64,000 nt of DNA from Streptomyces fildesensis (GTDB lineage: Bacteria; Actinomycetota; Actinomycetes; Streptomycetales; Streptomycetaceae). Positions 45,215-53,548 of the stretch are shown in pieces. Below the pieces are notes generated by a model. The model was not told where the DNA came from. It worked only from the letters and a program-made list of their open reading frames with translations, and searched no databases. The stretch lies in NCBI RefSeq assembly GCF_016107395.1, contig NZ_JAAIKO010000010.1, forward strand, positions 120,959-184,958, in the 5' to 3' direction. Each line of letters begins with the position of its first letter. Position 1 is the stretch's first letter. The position numbers and the translations under genes were made by a program.

Positions 45215-46156
45215 ATGTCCCCCTCCACCGACTCCGACTACACCGAGCTGCGCCGGGAGCTGGAGACCCTCACCACCGAGGCGTTCCGGCCCGAGCTCTC
45301 CGAGATCGACCGGCTCTCCACCCTGGAGATCGCCCGGACGATGAACGCCGAGGACGCCACCGTCCCGGCCGCGGTCGCCGCACAACTGCCGGCCATCGCC
45401 GCGGCCATCGACGACATCGCCGAGCGGATGGCGCGCGGCGGGCGGCTGCTCTACGCCGGGGCGGGCACCGCCGGCCGGCTCGGGGTGCTCGACGCGAGCG
45501 AGTGCCCGCCGACGTTCAACACCGAGCCGGGGCAGGTCGTCGGCCTGATCGCGGGCGGGCCGGCCGCGATGGTCACCGCGGTGGAGGGCGCCGAGGACAG
45601 CAGGGCGCTGGCCGCCGCCGATCTGGACGCGCTGGCGCTGGGCCCGGACGACACCGTCGTGGGCGTCTCGGCGTCCGGCCGCACCCCGTACGCGATCGGC
45701 GCCGTCGAGCACGCCCGCTCGCTGGGGGCGCTCACCGTCGGGCTGTCCTGCAACGCGCACTCGGCGCTCGCGGCGGCCGCCGAGCACGGTATCGAGGTCG
45801 TGGTCGGCCCCGAGCTGCTCACCGGCTCGACCCGGCTGAAGTCCGGCACGGCGCAGAAGCTCGTGCTGAACATGCTCTCGACGATCACGATGATCCGGCT
45901 CGGCAAGACGTACGGGAACCTGATGGTCGACGTCCGGGCGTCGAACGAGAAGCTGCGGGCGCGGTCGCGCCGGATCGTCGCCCTGGCGACGGGGGCACCG
46001 GACGCCGCGATCGAGGCGGCGCTGGCCGCGGCGGACGGCGAGGTCAAGCACGCCATCCTGGCGATCCTGGCCGATGTGGACGCGGCCACGGCGGCCCGGC
46101 TGCTGGCGAAGAGCAACGGCCATCTGCGCGCCGCCCTGGAGTCGGCCGGCGCCTGA
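45215..46156 (+). CDS. murQ: N-acetylmuramic acid 6-phosphate etherase (MurQ)
   Basis: 313 residues, ATG start MSPSTDSDYTELRRELETL. Cleaves the lactyl ether of MurNAc-6-phosphate to GlcNAc-6-phosphate and lactate. The SIS domain shows LLYAGAGTAGRLGVLDASECPPTFN (catalytic Glu region) and VVGVSASGRTPYAIGA, with LTGSTRLKSGTAQKLVLNML towards the end. The GlcNAc-6-phosphate made here is the substrate of NagA encoded at 60348. An 8-bp palindrome TGGCGCCA lies at 45172 in the gap after the RpiR gene. It ends at a perfect terminator shared with groEL. Confidence 0.93.
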   Translation: MSPSTDSDYTELRRELETLTTEAFRPELSEIDRLSTLEIARTMNAEDATVPAAVAAQLPAIAAAIDDIAERMARGGRLLYAGAGTAGRLGVLDASECPPTFNTEPGQVVGLIAGGPAAMVTAVEGAEDSRALAAADLDALALGPDDTVVGVSASGRTPYAIGAVEHARSLGALTVGLSCNAHSALAAAAEHGIEVVVGPELLTGSTRLKSGTAQKLVLNMLSTITMIRLGKTYGNLMVDVRASNEKLRARSRRIVALATGAPDAAIEAALAAADGEVKHAILAILADVDAATAARLLAKSNGHLRAALESAGA

Positions 46157-46224
46157 CACCGACTGGTTCCGGCGCCTGACGCCCACCGGATCCGACGTGT
46201 AGGGCCTGTCCGGGCACACAACGC

Positions 46225-46262
46225 CCGAGGGCGGCATCCCCAGCTGGGGATGCCGCCCTCGG
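46225..46262. terminator. Bidirectional terminator between murQ and groEL
   Basis: A 38-base perfect palindrome: CCGAGGGCGGCATCCCCAG followed at once by its reverse complement. It lies between two convergent stop codons. Confidence 0.85.
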
Positions 46263-46303
46263 TCTTACTACGGGTACCGCTGACCGGAGTTCTGACCAGA
46301 AGG

Positions 46304-47962
<1,659 letters not shown>

Positions 47963-48051
47963 TCAGTGGACCGCGTGGCGCCCGCGACGGACGGCCTGCC
48001 GATCACCGGGCTCTTCCCGGCGCTCGATCGGGCCTCGCCGACCCGGTCCTT

Positions 48052-48078
48052 CTGTCACTCTCACTGTCAGAGTGCTAA
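48052..48078 (-). promoter_or_regulatory. CIRCE operator 2 (downstream copy) of groEL
   Basis: Read on the minus strand: TTAGCACTC, nine bases, GAGTGACAG. The left arm is perfect against the CIRCE consensus and the right arm has lost its last four bases. It lies just after the expected transcription start, a place where HrcA would block elongation or initiation. Confidence 0.75.
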
Positions 48079-48084
48079 CGCCAA

Positions 48085-48113
48085 TGATTAGCACTCGCCC
48101 TAGTCGAGTGCAA
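48085..48113 (-). promoter_or_regulatory. groEL promoter
   Basis: TTGCAC (48108-48113), 17-base spacer, TAATCA (48085-48090), read on the minus strand. A housekeeping-sigma-type promoter lying in CIRCE operator 1, about 155 bases before the groEL ATG. Confidence 0.8.
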
Positions 48114-48114
48114 G
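48088..48114 (-). promoter_or_regulatory. CIRCE operator 1 overlapping the groEL promoter
   Basis: Read on the minus strand: CTTGCACTC, nine bases, GAGTGCTAA; 16 of 18 arm bases match the consensus. Its arms cover the -35 box (TTGCAC, 48108-48113) and part of the -10 (TAATCA, 48085-48090), which stand 17 bases apart. Confidence 0.9.
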
Positions 48115-48155
48115 CGACTGTGGACAACTCGGGGTCCCGGAGGGGCGCCGCGCGG

Positions 48156-48205
48156 CTCCCCGAGCTTCGGCCAGGGGTGCCTCCACGACCGCCGGGACCG
48201 GGACG
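48156..48205. repeat. Diverged copy of the CTTCGGCCGGGGGTGCC repeat
   Basis: CCCCGAGCTTCGGCC and AGGGGTGCCTCCAC followed by GACCGCCGGGACCG align with the repeat in arrays 2 and 3. It lies in the gap between groEL's promoter and the cold-shock gene's terminator. Confidence 0.55.
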
Positions 48206-48207
48206 CA

Positions 48208-48245
48208 CGAAGGGCCCGCGCCCCTGTCGGGACACGGACCCTTCG
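48208..48245 (-). terminator. Terminator of the small cold-shock gene
   Basis: CGAAGGGCCCG and CGGACCCTTCG-type arms form a stem with one wobble just downstream of the stop codon at 48284, on the minus strand. Confidence 0.7.
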
Positions 48246-48283
48246 GCGTGAGTGCGTAGCGCCGTCGGCGACGCTCCGGAGCT

Positions 48284-48487
48284 TCAGCCGGCCAGGCGGA
48301 CCATGTCCGCCTGCGGCCCCTTCTGACCTTGCGAGATCTCGAACTCGACCCGCTGGCCTTCCTCGAGGGTGCGGTAGCCGTCCATCTGGATCGCGCTGTA
48401 GTGGACGAAAACATCCGCACCACCGTCGACCGCGATGAAGCCGTAGCCCTTCTCCGCGTTGAACCACTTGACGGTGCCCTGAGCCAT
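48284..48487 (-). CDS. CspA-type cold-shock protein
   Basis: 67 residues, ATG start [20 protein letters not shown] single cold-shock domain with RNP1 KGYGFIAV and RNP2 DVFVHYSAI, of canonical length. It binds single-stranded nucleic acid as an RNA chaperone. GGGGAGTTAGGG is a good ribosome site. A long leader seems likely: the hairpin CGCGAA-tccgcac-TTCGCG and a GC-rich stem lie upstream, as in other cold-shock mRNAs. Confidence 0.95.
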   Translation of the reverse strand: MAQGTVKWFNAEKGYGFIAVDGGADVFVHYSAIQMDGYRTLEEGQRVEFEISQGQKGPQADMVRLAG

Positions 48488-48905
48488 CCCTAACTCCCCT
48501 ATTGCTGGCCCTATCGCGAATCCGCACTTCGCGGACCCGGGTCAGACCTCACCCCCGCCAAGGTCGGGGGCGTGCGCCGGAACGCGTCGACCGCGGCCGA
48601 ATGTATCCGTACGGATGCCCTCTGCAACAGGTCAATCCGACGAGAATTCCAGGCACGACTGATCGGAAATACGGGGAGGAACAATAAGGATCCGGGGCAA
48701 CTCGGACCGGACATACCTCGCCTACACGACAATCATCTCGCGAATTTGGCGATAAATCGTCGAACCGCGTGCGGGGCCGGGCGGGAGTCCACCGCAACTG
48801 TACCTCGATTCAACTACCGCCCCACACCCAGATGCCCCGCCCACCACAGGGCGGACGGGGCATGAGGCGGGCATGAGTTCACGCGGGACTGGGTAGGGAC
48901 GGAGG
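48488..48905. other. 418-bp gap: leader and promoter region of the cold-shock gene
   Basis: No credible gene here. The half nearer the cold-shock gene has two hairpins (CGCGAA/TTCGCG at about 48513-48531 and a CCCCCG/CGGGGG stem near 48551-48573). The middle is unusually AT-rich for this genome (48640-48775), which suits a promoter. On the minus strand TTGCAG, 16 bases, TACATT ends near 48602 and is a possible promoter. The far part belongs to the 3' side of the MoaD-like gene. Confidence 0.4.
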
Positions 48906-49181
48906 TCAGCCTCCGGCTACCGCCGGAATGATCGAGACATTCGCGCCGTCCGGAACCGAGGTCTGCAGACCTTCGGAAAAGCGCACGTCGTCGTCATTCA
49001 CATAGACGTTCACAAAGCGCCGCAGCTTGCCCGTGTCGTCGAGAACGCGCGCCGAAATACCCGTGTGGTTCTTCTCCAGCGACTCAAGGATCTCGGAGAG
49101 CGTCGAACCCTCGGCCGGGACTTCCGACTGGCCGCCGGTATAGGTGCGGAGAATGGTCGGAATACGAACAGAAGCACTCAT
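48906..49181 (-). CDS. MoaD/ThiS-like sulfur carrier protein
   Basis: 91 residues, ATG start MSASVRIPTILRTYTGGQS. The beta-grasp fold pattern and C-terminal SIIPAVAGG, ending in Gly-Gly, mark a ubiquitin-like carrier activated as a thiocarboxylate. It resembles the CysO group, which feeds sulfide into cysteine synthesis, and LRRFVNVYVNDDDVRF is the family centre. Its ATG overlaps the thrC stop codon by four bases, so it is translated with threonine synthase. No Mec-type hydrolase or cysM partner is in view. Confidence 0.88.
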   Translation of the reverse strand: MSASVRIPTILRTYTGGQSEVPAEGSTLSEILESLEKNHTGISARVLDDTGKLRRFVNVYVNDDDVRFSEGLQTSVPDGANVSIIPAVAGG

Positions 49182-50476
49182 GCGAGGCCAGCCTCTCGGA
49201 ACGCGGCAAGGGTCGGGCGGATGACGGCGGTCGGGCCGGTGGTCGGAGCGACCGCGTCGAGGGTCTTCAGTCCGTCACCGGTGTTGAGGACGACGGTCTC
49301 CAGGGCCGGGTCGAGCTGACCGGTCTCGATGAGCTTCTTCAGCACACCGACCGTCACCCCGCCCGCGGTCTCGGCGAAGATCCCCTCGGTCCGGGCCAGC
49401 AGCTTGATCGCGGCCACACACTGCTCGTCGGTGACGTCCTCGACCGCTCCGCCGGTGCGGCGGGCGATGTCGAGCACGTACGGGCCGTCGGCCGGGTTGC
49501 CGATCGCCAGCGACTTGGCGATGGTGTCCGGCTTCACCGGGCGCACCACGTCGTGGCCGGCCTTGAAGGCCGCGGAGACCGGGGAGCAGCCCTCGGCCTG
49601 CGCACCGTAGATCTTGTAGGGCTTCTCCTCGACCAGCCCGAGCTTGATCAGCTCCTGCAGCCCCTTGTCGATCTTCGTGAGCTGCGATCCGGACGCGATC
49701 GGGATGACGATCTGGTCCGGCAGCCGCCAGCCGAGCTGCTCGCAGATCTCGTACGCCAGGGTCTTGGAGCCCTCGCCGTAGTACGGACGCAGGTTGACGT
49801 TGACGAAGCCCCAGTCCTCGCCGATCGGGTCGCCGATCAGTTCGGAGCAGAACCGGTTCACATCGTCGTAGTTGCCTTCGATGCCGACCAGCTCGCCGCC
49901 GTACACCGCGGCCATGACGACCTTGCCGGCCTCCAGGTCGTGCGGGATGAACACACAGGAGCGGAACCCGGCGCGGGCGGCGGCGGCGCCGACGGCGCCC
50001 GCCAGGTTGCCCGTGGAGGAGCAGGAGAGCGTCTTGAGGCCGAAGGTGCGGGCGGCCTCCAGGGCGATGGCGACGACGCGGTCCTTGAAGGAGTGCGTCG
50101 GGTTGCCGGAGTCGTCCTTGACGTACAGGCCGCCGGTGACACCCAGCTCACGGGCCAGGTTGTCGGCCTTGACGAGCTTGGTCCAGCCCGGGTTCAGATT
50201 GGGCTTGTCGACCACGTCCGCCGGAACGGGCAGCAGCGGCGCGTAGCGCCAGATGTTCGCCGGGCCGGACTCGATCTGCTTGCGCAGGGCTTCCGGGTCA
50301 CCGGTGGGGAGGTCGTAGGCCACTTCGAGCGGCCCGAAACACTCCTGGCACGCGAAGACCGGTCCGAGCGGAACGCGTTCTCCGCACTCGCGGCAGGAGA
50401 GCGCGACGGCGGGTCCGAACGCGGGTCCGGTGTCCGGGGTGGCTTCAGTGGTGTTGTCGATGGTCTGCACAGCCAT
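49178..50476 (-). CDS. thrC: Threonine synthase with N-terminal zinc ribbon
   Basis: 432 residues, ATG start MAVQTIDNTTEATPDTG. A PLP enzyme converting O-phosphohomoserine to threonine. An N-terminal Cys4 ribbon (LSCRECGERV ... FACQECFGPL) is followed by KDDSGNPTHSFKDRV (PLP Lys) and SCSSTGNLAGAVGAA (phosphate loop). The start is fixed by the riboswitch in front: AAAGGG lies eight bases before this ATG, directly after the P1 stem, so a longer protein is excluded. Transcribed with the MoaD-like gene. Confidence 0.95.
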   Translation of the reverse strand: MAVQTIDNTTEATPDTGPAFGPAVALSCRECGERVPLGPVFACQECFGPLEVAYDLPTGDPEALRKQIESGPANIWRYAPLLPVPADVVDKPNLNPGWTKLVKADNLARELGVTGGLYVKDDSGNPTHSFKDRVVAIALEAARTFGLKTLSCSSTGNLAGAVGAAAARAGFRSCVFIPHDLEAGKVVMAAVYGGELVGIEGNYDDVNRFCSELIGDPIGEDWGFVNVNLRPYYGEGSKTLAYEICEQLGWRLPDQIVIPIASGSQLTKIDKGLQELIKLGLVEEKPYKIYGAQAEGCSPVSAAFKAGHDVVRPVKPDTIAKSLAIGNPADGPYVLDIARRTGGAVEDVTDEQCVAAIKLLARTEGIFAETAGGVTVGVLKKLIETGQLDPALETVVLNTGDGLKTLDAVAPTTGPTAVIRPTLAAFREAGLA

Positions 50477-50492
50477 GACGGCGAGGCCCTTT

Positions 50493-50637
50493 CTCCTCAT
50501 CTTCCCCGCGGCGACGATCGCCACGAGACGGAATTGGCACCTTCCCCACCTGGCCTCGCGTCGTCGACGACGAGATGTGGCGGGAGGGTTGCCGGGACTT
50601 CTGCGGGCCGTTCCCTCAGTCCCTCTGGATGAGCGCT
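50493..50637 (-). ncRNA. SAM-I (S-box) riboswitch upstream of thrC
   Basis: On the minus strand the conserved S-box blocks appear in order: CTCATC (P1), AGAGGGACTGAGGGA, CGGCCCGCAGAAG, CCCGGCAACC, then AGGTGCCAATTCC, and GGGAAGATGAG closing P1 with CTCATC. P1 ends only 19 bases before the thrC ATG, so there is no room for an intrinsic terminator after the aptamer. Translational control, or folding within the aptamer, is likely. Confidence 0.93.
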
Positions 50638-50830
50638 GTGGCACCGGGCTCTCACCCGGGCATTTGTTTTCCGTGGTGACCCCCGGCATGCGGCGGTCAC
50701 TCGCGTTGTTCAAGACTGTAACCGACGAGCCGGACACTTGAGATAGTCGTCCGAACCGCGAGACGGGCCACACAGGGTCCCGTCACGGGGTGGATTCCAT
50801 GCCCAACCGTCACATCAGGGAGTCAAGCAC

Positions 50831-51811
50831 GTGCTGCAAGAGGTGGAGCGCTGGCTCGATCGACGGTCCTGGTCCGCCGCCGACCGGCCCCTCGAGCGGC
50901 TGCTCGCGGCCAAGCGTTCCGCGGGCGACCGGGGCACGGTGAGCGTGGTGCTGCCCGCCCTCGACGAGGAGGCCACGGTCGGTGCGATCGTCCGCACCAT
51001 CCGCGACGAGCTCATGAGCGGTCCCGTGCCCCTGGTGGACGAGCTGATCGTGATCGATTCAGGCTCCACGGACCGTACGGCGGAGGTCTCGGCGCGCGCC
51101 GGAGCCCGGGTCGTGCACCGCGACGAGATACTCCCCGACCTGCCCGCGGTGCCCGGCAAGGGCGAGGTGCTGTGGCGTTCGCTGCTGGTGACGAGCGGCG
51201 AGATCGTCTGCTTCATCGACGCCGACCTGCGCGACTTCGACGCCGGCTTCGTCTCCGGCATCATCGGCCCCCTGCTGACCGAGCCCGGCGTCCAGCTGGT
51301 CAAGGCCATGTACGACCGCCCGCTGGAGACCGGCGACACGATCGTGCCGGCCGGCGGCGGCCGCGTCACCGAACTCGTCGCCCGCCCCCTGCTCAACCTC
51401 CACTGGCCCCTCCTCGCGGGCTTCGTCCAGCCCCTCGGCGGCGAGTACGCGGCCCGCCGCTCCCTCCTGGAACGGCTGCCCTTCCCGGTCGGCTACGGCG
51501 TCGAGCTCGGCATGCTCATCGACGCCCTGAACACCGTCGGCCTCGACGCGCTGGCCCAGGTGGACGTCGGCGTCCGCCACCACCGCCACCAGGACGGCCA
51601 GGCCCTCGGCCGCATGGCCGCCACGATCTACCGCACCGCCCAGGTCCGCCTCGCCCGCGGCCAGCTCGTCCGCCCCGTCCTCACCCAGTTCGACCGGGCC
51701 CCGAACGGCGGCTTCGCCCCCCGCACCCACCAGGTAGCAGCCGAGGAACGCCCCCCGATGATCACCATCCCCGAATACACAGCCCTCCGCGGGGCACGCC
51801 GCACAGGCTGA
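50831..51811 (+). CDS. gpgS: Glucosyl-3-phosphoglycerate synthase (GT81)
   Basis: 326 residues from a GTG (MLQEVERWLDRRSWSAADR) with AGGGAG upstream. A GT-A transferase that moves glucose from an NDP-glucose to 3-phosphoglycerate. VSVVLPALDEEATVGAIV, LIVIDSGSTDRTAEVS, the metal motif CFIDADLRDFD (about 129), PLGGEYAARRSLLERLPFPVGYGVELGML and the C-terminal HHRHQDGQALGRM are visible. The product leads to glucosylglycerate or, in mycobacteria, methylglucose polysaccharide. It stands before otsA, so two osmolyte pathways adjoin. Confidence 0.9.
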   Translation: MLQEVERWLDRRSWSAADRPLERLLAAKRSAGDRGTVSVVLPALDEEATVGAIVRTIRDELMSGPVPLVDELIVIDSGSTDRTAEVSARAGARVVHRDEILPDLPAVPGKGEVLWRSLLVTSGEIVCFIDADLRDFDAGFVSGIIGPLLTEPGVQLVKAMYDRPLETGDTIVPAGGGRVTELVARPLLNLHWPLLAGFVQPLGGEYAARRSLLERLPFPVGYGVELGMLIDALNTVGLDALAQVDVGVRHHRHQDGQALGRMAATIYRTAQVRLARGQLVRPVLTQFDRAPNGGFAPRTHQVAAEERPPMITIPEYTALRGARRTG

Positions 51812-51854
51812 CAACCCAAGCCCTCTCCACCACCCCCTCACGGAGCCCGGGGAC

Positions 51855-51970
51855 GTGAGGGGGACGGGGCCGGAGGGGTGGGGTTTCGAAATGCTGCCGA
51901 GCTATTTGTGAGCCGCCAGGCTCGTAAATAGTCGATTTCGAAGCCCCACCCCGGAGGACCCGGCCCCCGC
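51855..51970 (+). repeat. Hairpin repeat, copy E
   Basis: Core 51886-51941 begins TCGAAATGCTGCCGAG. Inner stem CTATTT/AAATAG and then GAGCC-gcca-GGCTC, where other copies have GGGCC-gcca-GGCCC. Outer arms GGGGTGGGG/CCCCACCCC pair. It lies between gpgS and otsA. Confidence 0.85.
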
Positions 51971-52034
51971 AACCACCCCCGCGGCGAAGCCGCCACCACG
52001 TTTGCGTCGCAGGACACCTGGCTAGGCTGGCGGC

Positions 52035-53462
52035 ATGGTCGCTCACCGCGCAGCCCCGATCCTCGTCGCCTCCAACCGCGGGCCCGTCTCCTACACCCTC
52101 GGAGAGAACGGCACGCTGACCGCCCAGCGCGGCGGCGGCGGACTGGTGTCCGGCCTCAGCGCCATCGGCCCCGACGCCGGCGCCGTCTGGGTGTGCGCCG
52201 CCATGAGCGAGGGCGACCGCGAAGCGGTCCGCCGCGGCGAGGGCGACGCGCAGACGCGCATGCTCGGCATCGAGCCGGACGTTTTCGCCGCCGCCTACAA
52301 CTCCATCGCCAACTCCGTGCTGTGGTTCGTCCACCACCTGCTCTTCCAGACCCACCTGGAACCCCTCTTCGACGAGGACTTCCGGCAGGACTGGGCCTCC
52401 TACGAGACGTACAACGCCGCCTTCGCGGACGCGCTCGCCGAGGAGGCCGCGGAAGGCGCCACCGTCCTCGTGCAGGACTACCACCTGTCACTGGCCCCCG
52501 CGATGCTGCGCGAGCGCCGGCCCGACCTGCGCATCGGGCACTTCTCGCACACCCCGTGGGCGCCGCCGGACTACTACCGCCTGCTGCCCGACGACATCGG
52601 CGCCCAGCTCCTCACCGGGATCCTCGGCGCCGACCGCGCCGCGTTCCTCACCCGGCGGTGGGCCGAGGCCTTCGCCGCGTGCTGCGCGGACGTGCTCGGC
52701 GCGGACGTCGGCCACGACGCCGCCGGGGAGCTGACCGTCACCCACGAGGGCCGCACCACACGGATCGGCGTGCACGGCCTCGGCGCCGACGCCGACTTCC
52801 TGCGGGAGCGCTCGCACCAGGACGACGTCGAGGAACGGCTGGCCGCACTCCGCTCCGAGATCGGCCCCGGCCGCCGCACGATCGTCCGCGTCGACCGCAC
52901 CGAGCTCTCCAAGAACATCGTGCGCGGCTTCCTCGCGTACCGGCAGCTGCTCACCGAGCACCCGGAGTGGCACGAGCGCGTCGTGCACATCGCCTTCGCG
53001 TACCCGTCACGCCACGATCTCGCGGTCTACCGCGAGTACACCGCCGAAGTGCAGCGGGTGGCCGACGAGATCAACGCGGACTTCGGCACCGCCGACTGGC
53101 AGCCGCTGCTCCTCCACGTCAAGGACGACTTCGCGCGGTCGCTGGCCGCGTACCGTCTCGCCGACGTGGCCCTGGTCAACCCGATCCGCGACGGAATGAA
53201 CCTCGTGGCGAAGGAGATCCCGGTCGTCTCGGACGACGGGGTGGTCCTCGTCCTGTCCCGCGAGGCCGGCGCCTACGAGGAACTCGGCGACGACTCCCTG
53301 GTCGTGAACCCGTACGACCTGCGCTCCACGGCCCGTGCCCTGCACGAGGCCCTGACCCTCGACAAGGACGAACGCACCGAACGCACCAAGCGCCTGGCAG
53401 CAGCGGCCACGGCCCTCCCCCCGGCCGCCTGGTTCCTGGCCCAGCTGAACGCGCTGGCCTGA
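52035..53462 (+). CDS. otsA: Trehalose-6-phosphate synthase (OtsA, GT20)
   Basis: 475 residues, ATG start MVAHRAAPILVASNRGPVSY. Makes trehalose-6-phosphate from NDP-glucose and glucose-6-phosphate. The GT20 features are RGGGGLVSGL, VLVQDYHLSLAPAML, HFSHTPWAPPDYYRLLP, VDRTELSKNIVRGFLAY and LVNPIRDGMNLVAKE. TAGGCT six bases before the ATG indicates a leaderless message. otsB lies 3.1 kb downstream on the other strand, beyond a large secreted-protein gene. Confidence 0.95.
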   Translation: MVAHRAAPILVASNRGPVSYTLGENGTLTAQRGGGGLVSGLSAIGPDAGAVWVCAAMSEGDREAVRRGEGDAQTRMLGIEPDVFAAAYNSIANSVLWFVHHLLFQTHLEPLFDEDFRQDWASYETYNAAFADALAEEAAEGATVLVQDYHLSLAPAMLRERRPDLRIGHFSHTPWAPPDYYRLLPDDIGAQLLTGILGADRAAFLTRRWAEAFAACCADVLGADVGHDAAGELTVTHEGRTTRIGVHGLGADADFLRERSHQDDVEERLAALRSEIGPGRRTIVRVDRTELSKNIVRGFLAYRQLLTEHPEWHERVVHIAFAYPSRHDLAVYREYTAEVQRVADEINADFGTADWQPLLLHVKDDFARSLAAYRLADVALVNPIRDGMNLVAKEIPVVSDDGVVLVLSREAGAYEELGDDSLVVNPYDLRSTARALHEALTLDKDERTERTKRLAAAATALPPAAWFLAQLNALA

Positions 53463-53471
53463 CGTATCGAA

Positions 53472-53519
53472 CGAGGGCCCGGTGCCCGCATCCAGGAGGA
53501 TGCGGGCACCGGGCCCTCG
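53472..53519. terminator. Bidirectional terminator between otsA and the surface protein gene
   Basis: A 22-bp perfect stem (CGAGGGCCCGGTGCCCGCAT plus two more pairs) with a four-base loop, between two convergent stop codons. Confidence 0.85.
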
Positions 53520-53548
53520 GCTTGCCGGTTCAGGTGATCAGGTGGTGA

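Noticed and set aside
48070..48096. GAGTGCTAA-N9-TTAGCACTC as an inside-out CIRCE
   Set aside because: It is formed by the neighbouring arms of two proper tandem CIRCE elements, not a separate site.
48572..48865. A 97-codon frame in the gap upstream of the cold-shock gene
   Set aside because: No ribosome site, no family resemblance, and it lies in the AT-rich promoter area of the opposite strand.
50477..50773. A longer threonine synthase starting near 50773
   Set aside because: That stretch is the SAM-I riboswitch and leader, and the ribosome site fits the ATG at 50476.
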